From contig NZ_BPUO01000012.1 in the NCBI RefSeq assembly GCF_022179805.1, positions 107,852-171,851 of the forward strand: a stretch of DNA of 64,000 nucleotides. The letters run 5' to 3'. The position numbers and the translations under genes are program-made. This stretch comes from Cupriavidus pauculus. GTDB taxonomy: Bacteria > Pseudomonadota > Gammaproteobacteria > Burkholderiales > Burkholderiaceae. Within the stretch, counting starts at the first letter, position 1. Every line of letters starts with the position of its first letter. Under the pieces are notes generated by a model. That model was not told the DNA's origin. It searched no databases and saw only the letters and a program-made list of their open reading frames with translations. Shown piece after piece: positions 1 to 8,572 of the stretch.

Positions 1-37
1 AACCGGACGCCCTTTGTCCTTCCCGAAGCCCCGTGCG

Positions 38-2632
38 TCAGCGCCGCTCTTCGTTGCGCGCCTGCTGCGCGCGTTGCTGTTGCTGCTGCTGGCGCTGCTG
101 TTCCTGGCGCTGGTGGTCCTGCTGCTGGCGCTGCTGTTCCTGGAACTGCCGCTGCTGCTCCTGCGCCTGGCGCTGCTGGTGCTGTTGTTGTTGTTGCTGC
201 TGTTGTTGCTGCTGTTGTTCCTGCACGCGCCGCTGCTGTTCCTGCATCTGGCGCTGTTGCTCCATCTGCTGCTGGCGCTGCATGGCCTGCTGCCGCTGCT
301 GCTCGAACTGCTGACGCTGCTGTTCCTGGAACTGGCGGGCCTGCTCCAGTTGCTGCCGCTGGGCGGCCTGCTGGCGCTGCTGGTCCATCTGCTGGCGTTG
401 CTGCTCCTGTAACTGCCGCTGCTGGTCCTGCGCCTGACGCTGCTGATCGAACTGCCGTTGACGATCCTGGGCCTGCCGCTGCATATCCTGCTGCTGCCGC
501 TCCTGCGCCTGGCGCTGCTGCTGGTCGAACTGTCGCTGACGATCCTGGGCCTGCCGCTGCGTGTCCTGCTGCTGGCGTTCCTGGGCCTGGCGCTGCTGGT
601 CGAACTGCCGCTGGCGATCCTGGGCCTGCCGCTGCAAATCCTGCTGCTGCCGCTCCTGGGCCTGGCGCTGCTGGTCGAACTGCTGGCGGTTCATCGCATC
701 ACGCCGCTGGTCGTCAAGCTGACGCTGCTGCTCGAACTGCTGGCGGCGCTGCAGGTCCTGCGTCTGCCGCTGCTGGTCCTGCATCTGGCGTTGCTGGTCG
801 TTCATCTGCCGCTGCAGCGCCTGCTGTTGCTGGCGCTGCGCGTCCGCAGTCTGCCGTTGCTGGTCCTGCATCTGGCGTTGCTGCTCGAACTGCTGGCGCT
901 GCGCATCGGACACACCGTTGCGCAGCGAGTCGCCCCGTTGCCCTGGTCCGCGTCCCGCCTGGGCGGCCTGGCTCATGCGCACATCGGGCTGCCAGGACAT
1001 GCCCTGTGCCGGCTGCGGGTGGCGTCGTCCGTCGTCCCCGCGGTTGTTGCCACGGTTGTCCGCACCGGGCGCCGGACCGCGCCATGGCTGGCCCGCGCCG
1101 GCCGTTCCGCCCTCGCGGGCAAAACGGCGCGCCAGGTCGTCGGCGCCAACCCGTCCGGGCGGATGCGCCGCAATGGCCTGGCGGTCGAAACCCTGCCGCG
1201 CCATCGGCGGCACGCCGTGCGGCCGTGCATCGCCACCGATCAGGCTCGACTTGACCGGCGCGATGATCGGGCCGCCGCGATTCTCGCCCGCCGGGATATG
1301 GCGCCACTCGTCGCGGTAGCTGCCACGCGGTACGGGGCGGCCCTCGACGAAGTTGCGCGACGGCATGCCCGAGATCGCGCCCGGCACATTGCGGTTCACC
1401 CAGCGATCGCGGTCGCCGCCGCGCATCCACGTGTTGTTGACCGTGATGTTGTTGATACGCGTCACGTAGTGTGGGCTGGCCCGATACACAGGGCGGTACG
1501 TGTCACGCGGCCCCAGCGGATACCAGGCCACGCCCGGACCGCCGCCGATGCGGATCGATGTGCCGCCGATAAAGCCGACCACGGCCGGCACGTAGCAGGG
1601 CCGAACCGCCACCGGCCCCGGCACCCAGCCCCAACGGTTGCCGAAATGCGCCCAGCGCCCGTAGTGCGACGGCGCGAAGCCCCACGGCGCATCGTCGATC
1701 CACGTCCAGCCCCACGGCGCCACCCAGGCCCAGTGGCCCGCGCTGTACGGGGCCCAGCCGGCCGACACGGCGCGCGGAAACCACACCGCGCCGTAGCCGG
1801 GGTCCTGCTGCCAGTCGCCATAGTCGTCCAGCGCCGTGTAGCCGGTCATATCGGGCGGCACGTAGCGTGCGGACGGCGAGGCATCCTCACGCGCGTCGCG
1901 GGCCGCCGTCCATTGATCGAAACCGTCGGGGGGCGGATAGCTGCCCGGTCCCGCATCGGCCAGGTCGGTCCCGGCAAACCGCATGCGCTGGCCGCGGGTC
2001 AGTTCAACCGAGCGCGAATCGCCGTACAGCACGGCGCTGCCGTGCCGCATGGTCACGAGCGTGGTGGTGCCGTCGGGCGCGACGTCGATCCGGTAGTCAC
2101 CGGGTTCGCGCGGCACGAAAGCCAGGTTCGGCGTATCTACCTCTACCTGCTGGTCGGCCGGCAGCGACCGCACGCGCAGTTGCAGCGAGCCCTGGGTCAG
2201 CTTGACCTGGGTCGCGCGGTCGTCAAGGTTCAGGATCGTGGCGGCCGTACCGCCGCCCAGACGCACCGCCGTGGTGCCGGCATGCAGTTCGGCGCGGCCG
2301 CCCGGGTCTACCCAGATGCGGTCGCCCGTGGTGAGCGGCCGGTTCAGCCCCACCGCCGCCCATTCGTCGGAGCCCGCCGGCGCGAAGCTGAGTCCGCCGG
2401 CCATGTCGGTGACAGTGGCGATGCGGGCTGGCGGATCGGCCGCCATCGCGGACGGATCGCCCAGCACGTTGGCATCGGCCAGGTCCTGCCCGGCATAGCC
2501 GGGTGGCACGCCGGGGTTGTAGCCCTGGCTGTAGCCGGGGTTGTAGTCCTGCGCCAGGGCCAGGCCCTGGGAAAACAGCGCGACCAGGGCCAGGGCGGCG
2601 GGCACACGCGCGAAACGATGACGGGGTTGCAT
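38..2632 (-). CDS. FecR-like, DUF6600-type exported protein with long Gln/Arg-rich tail
   Basis: The product is an 864-residue exported protein of unknown function. An N-terminal signal peptide (residues 1-28, ending ALALAQ) is followed by a FecR-like beta domain at about 70-220, which contains a GDRIWVDPGGRAELH stretch. A Trp-rich region at about 280-370 (motifs WAPYSAGHW and WGFAPSHYGRW) is typical of DUF6600 proteins. From about residue 560 to the end the chain is almost entirely Gln, Arg, Asp and Ala in coiled-coil-like heptads. I chose the ATG at 2632 because an AGG lies 9 nt upstream; a TTG at 2638 is in frame but too close to that site. Long open frames on the other strand and in other frames are a by-product of the CAG-rich codons. 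The role is unknown; the tail suggests a surface-exposed or self-assembling region (inference). Confidence 0.85.
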   Translation of the reverse strand: MQPRHRFARVPAALALVALFSQGLALAQDYNPGYSQGYNPGVPPGYAGQDLADANVLGDPSAMAADPPARIATVTDMAGGLSFAPAGSDEWAAVGLNRPLTTGDRIWVDPGGRAELHAGTTAVRLGGGTAATILNLDDRATQVKLTQGSLQLRVRSLPADQQVEVDTPNLAFVPREPGDYRIDVAPDGTTTLVTMRHGSAVLYGDSRSVELTRGQRMRFAGTDLADAGPGSYPPPDGFDQWTAARDAREDASPSARYVPPDMTGYTALDDYGDWQQDPGYGAVWFPRAVSAGWAPYSAGHWAWVAPWGWTWIDDAPWGFAPSHYGRWAHFGNRWGWVPGPVAVRPCYVPAVVGFIGGTSIRIGGGPGVAWYPLGPRDTYRPVYRASPHYVTRINNITVNNTWMRGGDRDRWVNRNVPGAISGMPSRNFVEGRPVPRGSYRDEWRHIPAGENRGGPIIAPVKSSLIGGDARPHGVPPMARQGFDRQAIAAHPPGRVGADDLARRFAREGGTAGAGQPWRGPAPGADNRGNNRGDDGRRHPQPAQGMSWQPDVRMSQAAQAGRGPGQRGDSLRNGVSDAQRQQFEQQRQMQDQQRQTADAQRQQQQALQRQMNDQQRQMQDQQRQTQDLQRRQQFEQQRQLDDQRRDAMNRQQFDQQRQAQERQQQDLQRQAQDRQRQFDQQRQAQERQQQDTQRQAQDRQRQFDQQQRQAQERQQQDMQRQAQDRQRQFDQQRQAQDQQRQLQEQQRQQMDQQRQQAAQRQQLEQARQFQEQQRQQFEQQRQQAMQRQQQMEQQRQMQEQQRRVQEQQQQQQQQQQQQHQQRQAQEQQRQFQEQQRQQQDHQRQEQQRQQQQQQRAQQARNEERR
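448..675. repeat. Tandem repeat of 75-78 bp inside the Gln-rich tail
   Basis: Three near-identical in-frame units begin at 448 (78 bp), 526 (75 bp) and 601 (75 bp). Each starts with CGAACTG on the plus strand, and each encodes about 25 residues of the type RQAQDRQRQFDQQ on the minus strand. A shorter trinucleotide-like tract of CTG/TTG codons lies at about 176-225. Length changes by slippage would keep the reading frame. Confidence 0.85.
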
Positions 2633-2883
2633 GATCAATTACCTGAGTCCGGCGGGCCGTGCCGGCGACCATGGCGGCACGCACCCGCTTGCCACCGTAT
2701 ATCGGATAACGGCGGAAAGACCGATCTGTGCACCACACTTTGTAAGCACTTATTTCCGCGCCCACCCGCCACGGCTTGCGAGACAAAGGCGGATACAAAT
2801 CTTGCAGATGACTGGGGAAATGGCCTCGATACGGGCCTGTTGGCGGCCAATGCTGCGTCGCAGCACCGCGCCTGGTACAAGCC

Positions 2884-4236
2884 CTAGCGCGGCTGGTTGC
2901 GCAGGAAGTCGGTCAGCCGGTCGGCCGGCATCGGGCGGCCGTAAAGATAGCCTTGCGCCTCCACGCAGCCGTTGGCCAGCAGGAAGTCGCGCTGTTCGCG
3001 GGTTTCCACGCCTTCGGCCACCACGCCGATCTGCAGGCTCTGGCCGACGCTGATCACCGACCGCACGATGGCGGCATCCACATTGTCCTGGGTGACGTTG
3101 CGGATAAACGACTGGTCGATCTTGAGCCGATCCACCGGGAAGGTCTTCAGGAAACTCAGCGACGCGTAGCCGGTGCCAAAGTCGTCGCACGTCAGCGTCA
3201 CGCCATCGCGGCGCAACGCCTGGAGCTGGTCCGACACCTCGTCGCCCTGCTGCAGGGCGATGGTCTCGGTGATTTCGATCTCCAGACGGTCGGCCGGCAG
3301 CTCCAGCGCGCGCAACACGTGCCGAACCTCGGTCAACAGCCGGCTTTCGGCCAGTTGGGCCGCGAACAGGTTGATCGCCACGCGCGGCGCATCGGGAAAC
3401 GTCAGCGACCATGCCCGGGCCTGGGCACAGGCCGTGTGCAGCAGCCACATGCCCACGTCGGCGGCCACGCTGCTGGCGGCCAGCGCGTCGATGAACGCGG
3501 CCGGCGTCAGCAGGCCCAGCGTGGGATGGCGCCAGCGCATCAGCGCCTCGGCCCCCACCACGCGGCCGTCGCGCAGGTCCACCTGCGGCTGGTACAGCAA
3601 TTCAAACTGTCGTTGGGCGTAGGCTTCGCGCAACGCCTGGACGAGCGACAGGCGCGTCGTCACGTCGGTGCGCATCTGCGGCTTGAAGAACCGGATCGTG
3701 CGGCCGCCGTCGTGCTTGGCCCGGGCCAGCGCCAGGCTGGCCGCCGCCACCACGTCGGCCGTGGAATCGCCGCCGGCCGGCATCACGCAGGCGCCCAGGC
3801 TGGCCAGCACGTGGTGCCGGTTGCCATTGAGTTCGTAGGGAGCCGACAGCATCGACAGGATGGCTGCACTGACATGGCGCACCAGCGTCGGGTCGGAAAT
3901 CGAGGTCAGCAGCACGCCGAATTCGTCGCCACCCACCCGGCCAACCACGGCATCGCGCGGCGAGGCGTCGCGCAGGCGGCGGGCCACGTGCTGGAGGATC
4001 GTGTCGCCTTCCAGATGGCCGTGCATGTCGTTGAACGCGCGAAAGTCGTCGATGCCCACCAGCAACAGGGCGAAACGGGGCGTCGCCTCGCCAAGAAGAC
4101 GCGCCTCGACCCGCTTCAAGAATGCCTGGCGGACGACCACGCCGGTCAGCGGATCAAGATCCGCTGGCGGCAAGGCGCCAGTCGCCTGTGCCTCCGACTT
4201 GGCCACCATCCCTGCCCTATCAGTTGTGATGAACAT
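2884..4236 (-). CDS. Cytosolic GGDEF-EAL bifunctional cyclic-di-GMP protein
   Basis: The 450-residue protein has no signal peptide or membrane segment. A GGDEF domain spans about 28-185 with an intact GGDEF at 102-106. An EAL domain spans about 205-445 with EAL at 230-232, plus IEITET, DDFGTGYASL, KIDQSFI and VAEGVET motifs, all expected of an active phosphodiesterase. No RxxD inhibitory site sits five residues before GGDEF, so product inhibition of the cyclase half looks absent. The gene is divergent from the wsp operon, whose output protein WspR makes the same second messenger, so it may counterbalance or tune that pathway (inference). No sensory domain is visible apart from about 27 N-terminal residues. 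Confidence 0.93.
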   Translation of the reverse strand: MFITTDRAGMVAKSEAQATGALPPADLDPLTGVVVRQAFLKRVEARLLGEATPRFALLLVGIDDFRAFNDMHGHLEGDTILQHVARRLRDASPRDAVVGRVGGDEFGVLLTSISDPTLVRHVSAAILSMLSAPYELNGNRHHVLASLGACVMPAGGDSTADVVAAASLALARAKHDGGRTIRFFKPQMRTDVTTRLSLVQALREAYAQRQFELLYQPQVDLRDGRVVGAEALMRWRHPTLGLLTPAAFIDALAASSVAADVGMWLLHTACAQARAWSLTFPDAPRVAINLFAAQLAESRLLTEVRHVLRALELPADRLEIEITETIALQQGDEVSDQLQALRRDGVTLTCDDFGTGYASLSFLKTFPVDRLKIDQSFIRNVTQDNVDAAIVRSVISVGQSLQIGVVAEGVETREQRDFLLANGCVEAQGYLYGRPMPADRLTDFLRNQPR

Positions 4237-4497
4237 GTTCCCCGCTCAAGCTATTTGGCAAGTGTGACGAAAACCTTGAAAAAAGCAAGCGCTTCAAATT
4301 GACGCCGCCAGCGCGCAACGGCGCCCGCTGGCGGGAAATCGTCCGCCGTTGAAATGGCCCGGACGTTACAGTACCCTACGCCGCAAACGCCCACCACCCA
4401 ATCGAGGAATACCCCCCGGTCCGGTGGGCCCCTGGCCCGACGGCCAAGCCCAGTGCCGCCCGCATGGCCGTCCGCCCAACGAGAAACCGCACCGACC

Positions 4498-6117
4498 GTG
4501 ACCCACTGGACCCTGCGCACGCGCATCCTGGCAAGCTTCACCTTCATCCTGCTGGTCATGGCGCTGATGGGCGTGGTGGCCTACAACCGCCTGTCCGCCA
4601 TCGAGCACGAAGCCAACGTGATGCGCACCGACGCCCTGCCCGGCCTGCGCTACAGCGCCGGCATGCGCGGCATCTGGGGCGAGTTCTACGTGCTGGGATG
4701 GCAGACCGTGACCGATCCCGACAGCAGCCACCGCGCCCGGGTGCTGGCCCAGGTCCAGGATGCCACCCAGCGCTTCGACAAGCTCCAGAAAGGCTACGAG
4801 GACACGATTGCCCGCGAGGAAGATCGTGTGCGTTTCAACGCGTTCAAGGAACTTCGCGCCAAATACGATCAGGCTGCGCAGGTCTATACGGATCCAACCC
4901 GCTGGAAGGACGTGCCGACGGCCGAAGCCGCGCTGCGCGGCAATATCCACGACATCTGGATCGAGGGCCGCAAGGCGCTGCAGCACCTGGTGGACGACAA
5001 CAACCTGGTCAACGAGCACGCGGCAGCCGGCATCGACCATGCGGTCAGCGCGGCCAAGGTCGGCATCGAGGTGGCGCTGGCTATCGCGCTGCTGGCGGCC
5101 TTGGTCTGCGGCTTCATGCTGCTGCGGGCCATCAACGTGCCGATGCGGTCGATCGTATCGCTGCTGACGACGATGCGCGGCGGCGACATGCGCCAGCGCA
5201 TGAACCTGAACCGCCGCGACGAATTCCAGGCGGTGGAGGAAGGCTTCAACCAGATGGCGGGCGAGCTGACGTCGCTGGTGGGGCAGGCACAACGGTCGGC
5301 CATCCAGGTCACCACATCGGTCAACGAAATTGCCGCCACGGCGCGCCAGCAGCAGGCCACGGCCACCGAGACGGCCGCCACCACCACGCAGATCGGCGCC
5401 ACGTCGCGCGAGATCGCGGCGACCTCGCGCGACCTCGTACGCACCATGAACGAGGTGTCGCACGCAGCCGACCAGACCGCCGGCCTGGCCGGCACGGGCC
5501 AGGTGGGGCTGTCGCGCATGGAAGCCACCATGCACCATGTGATGGACGCCGCCGGTTCGGTCAACGCCCGGCTGGCCACGCTCAACGAGAAGGCCGGCAA
5601 TATCAACCAGGTGGTGACGACCATCGCCCGGGTGGCCGACCAGACCAACCTGCTGTCCCTGAATGCCGCGATCGAGGCCGAGAAGGCCGGCGAGTACGGC
5701 CGCGGGTTCTCCGTGGTGGCCACCGAGATCCGCCGCCTGGCAGACCAGACCGCCGTGGCCACCTACGACATCGAGCAGATTGTGCGCGAGATCCAGTCGG
5801 CGGTGTCCGCCGGCGTGATGGGCATGGACAAGTTCTCCGAGGAAGTGCGGCGCGGCATGTCGGAGGTCACCCAGGTGGGCGACCAGCTGTCGCAGATCAT
5901 CGGCCAGGTGCAGTCGCTGGCGCCGCGCGTGCAGATGGTCAATGAAGGCATGCAGGCCCAGGCCGGCGGTGCCGAACAGATCAACCAGGCGCTGATGCAG
6001 TTGTCCGAGGCTGCCCAGCAAACCGTGGAATCGCTGCGCCAGTCGGGCCAGGCCATCGACGAACTGACGCTGGTAGCTAACGAACTGCGTAGCGGCGTGT
6101 CCCGCTTCAAGGTCTGA
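4498..6117 (+). CDS. wspA: Methyl-accepting chemoreceptor WspA
   Basis: This is the membrane receptor of the Wsp surface-sensing pathway, 539 residues. A first membrane helix (about 10-30) is followed by a periplasmic four-helix-type segment to about 185, a second helix (about 186-210), a HAMP domain (about 211-258) and a long cytoplasmic signalling coiled coil. The conserved hairpin tip reads QTNLLSLNAAIEAEKAGEYG. No C-terminal CheR-binding pentapeptide is present. I chose the GTG at 4498 because it places about seven residues before the first helix; the frame is open back to an ATG at 4354, which would add 48 Pro/Thr-rich residues. It is the first gene of a tightly packed operon of Wsp order. 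Known family role: surface contact activates WspE and then WspR. Confidence 0.92.
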   Translation: MTHWTLRTRILASFTFILLVMALMGVVAYNRLSAIEHEANVMRTDALPGLRYSAGMRGIWGEFYVLGWQTVTDPDSSHRARVLAQVQDATQRFDKLQKGYEDTIAREEDRVRFNAFKELRAKYDQAAQVYTDPTRWKDVPTAEAALRGNIHDIWIEGRKALQHLVDDNNLVNEHAAAGIDHAVSAAKVGIEVALAIALLAALVCGFMLLRAINVPMRSIVSLLTTMRGGDMRQRMNLNRRDEFQAVEEGFNQMAGELTSLVGQAQRSAIQVTTSVNEIAATARQQQATATETAATTTQIGATSREIAATSRDLVRTMNEVSHAADQTAGLAGTGQVGLSRMEATMHHVMDAAGSVNARLATLNEKAGNINQVVTTIARVADQTNLLSLNAAIEAEKAGEYGRGFSVVATEIRRLADQTAVATYDIEQIVREIQSAVSAGVMGMDKFSEEVRRGMSEVTQVGDQLSQIIGQVQSLAPRVQMVNEGMQAQAGGAEQINQALMQLSEAAQQTVESLRQSGQAIDELTLVANELRSGVSRFKV

Positions 6118-6142
6118 GCGGACCAAAAGCCGCTCCTCCGCC

Positions 6143-6607
6143 ATGGCGCTCTTCCTGCTGTTCCGCATCGGCCCCGATTTCTACGCGCTGGACAGCGCGG
6201 AGATTGCCGAGGTGCTGCCGCTGACCGCCACCAAGCGGATTCCCGGTGCCCCGGCATGGGTCAGCGGCCTGATGGTGCGGCAAGGGCGGCCCGTGCCGGT
6301 GATCGATGTGACCGCGCTGGCCACGGGCGAGCCGGCCGCCGCGCGCACCAGCACCCGGACCGTGCTGGTGCACTACCGCCGCCCCGGCGCGGACCCGCGA
6401 CTGCTGGCGCTGCGGCTCGAATACGCCACCGACACCCTGCGCTGCAGCCCCGATTCATTTGTCGATGGCGGGATCGATCCGGGCCAGGCGCGTTACCTGG
6501 GGCCGGTACGCCATGATCCGCGCGGCCTGGTGCAATGGGTGCGCGTGGCCGAACTGCTGCCCGACGCCGTACACACGCTGCTGTTTCCCGAGGCAAACCC
6601 CGCATGA
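6143..6607 (+). CDS. wspB: CheW-like coupling protein WspB
   Basis: The 154-residue protein is a single CheW domain that couples receptor WspA to kinase WspE. Visible CheW features are an opening FRIGPDFYALDSAEIAEVL strand-helix unit and the VSGLMVRQGRPVPVIDV stretch. It starts 25 nt after wspA, and its stop codon overlaps the ATG of wspC in an ATGA arrangement, which indicates translational coupling. The assignment as WspB rests on its position between a receptor and a CheR-TPR gene. Confidence 0.9.
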   Translation: MALFLLFRIGPDFYALDSAEIAEVLPLTATKRIPGAPAWVSGLMVRQGRPVPVIDVTALATGEPAAARTSTRTVLVHYRRPGADPRLLALRLEYATDTLRCSPDSFVDGGIDPGQARYLGPVRHDPRGLVQWVRVAELLPDAVHTLLFPEANPA

Positions 6608-7860
6608 CGGACCTGCCCCATCCTCCCACCCAGATCGAGGCGCTGCTCAAGGAGCGCATCGGCCTGGACGCAGCCGCCATCGGGCCGGCGGTGATCGCGC
6701 GCGCGGTGGAAGAACGCCGGCTGGCCGTGGGCGCCCGCGATCCGTCCGCCTACTGGAACCTGCTGCACGCGGTACCCGACGAACTCCAGGCACTGATCGA
6801 AGCCGTGGTGGTGCCCGAGACCTGGTTCTTCCGGCACCGCGAGGCGCTGCTGGCGCTGGGGCGCTTTGCCGCGCAGCGCGTATTTGGCGACGGCGAACGC
6901 ATGCTGCGCGTGCTCAGCGTGCCCTGCTCCACCGGCGAGGAACCCTATTCGATTGCCATGGCGCTGTTCGACGCTGGTTTGCATCCGGACCGCTTCCGTG
7001 TGGACGCCGTCGACGTCAGCGCCCGCGCGCTGGAGCGCGCCCGCCTGGGTATCTATGGCGGCAACGCGTTCCGTGGCGCACCGCTCGATTTCCGCGACCG
7101 CTATTTCAGCCCGGCGCCCACTGGCTACCAGTTGTCCGAGAAAGTGCGCGGCCAGGTGCGGCTGCTGCAAGGCAACCTGATGGCGTCCGACCTGCTGGCC
7201 AGCGAGGCGCCCTACCATTTCGTCTTCTGCCGCAACCTTTTGATCTACTTCGACCCGGTCACCCAGCAGCGCGCGGTGCAGACCCTGCGCCGGCTGACCG
7301 ATCCGGACGGCCTGCTGTTCGTCGGCCCGGCCGAAGCCAGCCTGCTGACCCGCGAGGGGCTGGCCAGCGCCGGCGTGCCGCTGGCATTCGCGTTCCATCC
7401 GGCCCCGTCGCCGGGCAGGCCCACCGCGCCCGCGCCGTCCGCGTGGAAGCCCGCCGCACCTACTTCGCGCGCGATGCCCGCGCCGATGACACCGGCACCA
7501 CGCCCCGCACGCGCCCCGCTGGCGCGCCCGATGCCGCCGGCAGCGCCGGCCAACCCGCTGGCGTCGATCTCGGCCATGGCTGACCGTGGCGAACTCGACG
7601 CCGCCACGGCCGCGTGCCGCCAATATCTGACCGAGCATCAATCGTCGGCCGACGGCTGGTGCCTGCTGGGCGTGCTGCACGACGCTGCCGGCCAGATTGC
7701 CGATGCCCACGCCGCCTATCGCAAGGCGGTCTATCTGAATCCGGGCCATGAAGAAGCGCTCTACCATCTGGCGGCATTGCTCGACAGCGAAGGCGATGCA
7801 TCCGGCGCCCATCGCCTGCGCGAACGCGCCCAGCGTCATGCCCGACTGAGCCATGGCTGA
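6604..7860 (+). CDS. wspC: CheR-type methyltransferase with TPR tail, WspC
   Basis: The product (418 residues) is an S-adenosylmethionine-dependent receptor methyltransferase that modifies WspA glutamates. The CheR domain covers about 1-265, with the SAM-binding LSVPCSTGEEPYSIAMAL motif and an FVFCRNLLIYFDP motif. A Pro/Ala-rich linker follows, then TPR-like repeats at about 320-415 (AWCLLG-like and ALYHLAALLDSEGD segments), the layout of WspC. The start at 6604 overlaps the wspB stop (ATGA); the frame is also open upstream to 6535, but that would overlap wspB much further. It overlaps wspD by eight bases. Confidence 0.93.
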   Translation: MTDLPHPPTQIEALLKERIGLDAAAIGPAVIARAVEERRLAVGARDPSAYWNLLHAVPDELQALIEAVVVPETWFFRHREALLALGRFAAQRVFGDGERMLRVLSVPCSTGEEPYSIAMALFDAGLHPDRFRVDAVDVSARALERARLGIYGGNAFRGAPLDFRDRYFSPAPTGYQLSEKVRGQVRLLQGNLMASDLLASEAPYHFVFCRNLLIYFDPVTQQRAVQTLRRLTDPDGLLFVGPAEASLLTREGLASAGVPLAFAFHPAPSPGRPTAPAPSAWKPAAPTSRAMPAPMTPAPRPARAPLARPMPPAAPANPLASISAMADRGELDAATAACRQYLTEHQSSADGWCLLGVLHDAAGQIADAHAAYRKAVYLNPGHEEALYHLAALLDSEGDASGAHRLRERAQRHARLSHG

Positions 7861-8572
7861 TTCCATCATCCACCACGCCCCTTCCACGCTGCCCGGCCTT
7901 GGCGCCGGCACCGTGTACGACTGCTGGCGCCGCATCGGCACCGGCGGCGACCGCTCCTGCCCCGAACTGGTCACGCATCTGCGCTGCCGCAACTGCCCGG
8001 TCTACGCGCAGGCCGCCGTGACCGTGCTCGATTCGCTTTCCGCCGGCAAGTTGTGGGACGGCACCGACCAGACCCAGCTCACACGCGTTGGCGCCACCGA
8101 CACCGCCACCTGCGCGGTCGATCGCGCCGCCGGCCAGTCGCTGCTGATCTTCCGCGTGGCCGACGAATGGCTGGCGCTGCCCACTGCCGCGCTCGGTGAA
8201 GTCACGGCGCCAGCGCCCGTGCATTCGCTGCCGCACCGGCGCCATGCGGCATTGATCGGCGTGGCGCCGATACGCGGCACGCTGCTGACCTGCGTGTCGC
8301 TGGCCCTGCTGTTCGGCGCCGCCGCCGAGGGTGAGAGCGCACAGGCCACGCGCTTCCTGATCCTGGGACAAGGCCGCAATGCCATTGCGCTGCCGGTGGC
8401 CGAAGTCGCGGGCGTCGAACACGTGCCTAGCCGGGCGCTGCTGCCGCTACCGGCCACGCTCACGCGCGCGTCGGCCCGCTACACGCAAGCGTTGTTCGAA
8501 CACGCCGGCCACAGCGTGGGCCTGCTCGATGCGGACCTGCTGCGCCAGGCCCTGTCGCGGAGCCTGGCATGA
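7853..8572 (+). CDS. wspD: CheW-like coupling protein WspD with Cys-rich N-terminus
   Basis: This 239-residue second CheW-like protein has the N-terminal extension characteristic of WspD: a CWRRIG segment followed by RSCPELVTHLRCRNCPVY, with four conserved-looking cysteines in the first 55 residues. The CheW fold occupies about 90-235. In the Wsp complex WspB and WspD both link WspA to WspE but are not equivalent (family knowledge). The cysteines might bind a metal or respond to redox state, which is inference. The gene overlaps wspC upstream and wspE downstream (ATGA). Confidence 0.92.
   Translation: MADSIIHHAPSTLPGLGAGTVYDCWRRIGTGGDRSCPELVTHLRCRNCPVYAQAAVTVLDSLSAGKLWDGTDQTQLTRVGATDTATCAVDRAAGQSLLIFRVADEWLALPTAALGEVTAPAPVHSLPHRRHAALIGVAPIRGTLLTCVSLALLFGAAAEGESAQATRFLILGQGRNAIALPVAEVAGVEHVPSRALLPLPATLTRASARYTQALFEHAGHSVGLLDADLLRQALSRSLA

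Noticed and set aside
448..675. Possible CRISPR-like array
   Set aside because: The 75-78 bp units are adjacent, in frame and without spacers; no cas genes are present.
458..2887. 809-residue plus-strand frame over the FecR-like gene
   Set aside because: It is the Leu/Ala/Arg-rich mirror of a CAG-rich gene on the other strand and has no domain or ribosome site.
4366..6168. 600-residue minus-strand frame over wspA
   Set aside because: The antisense frame arises from high GC3; the plus-strand frame has clear chemoreceptor motifs.
6493..7992. 499-residue minus-strand frame over wspC
   Set aside because: Antisense shadow of a gene with SAM-binding and TPR motifs.
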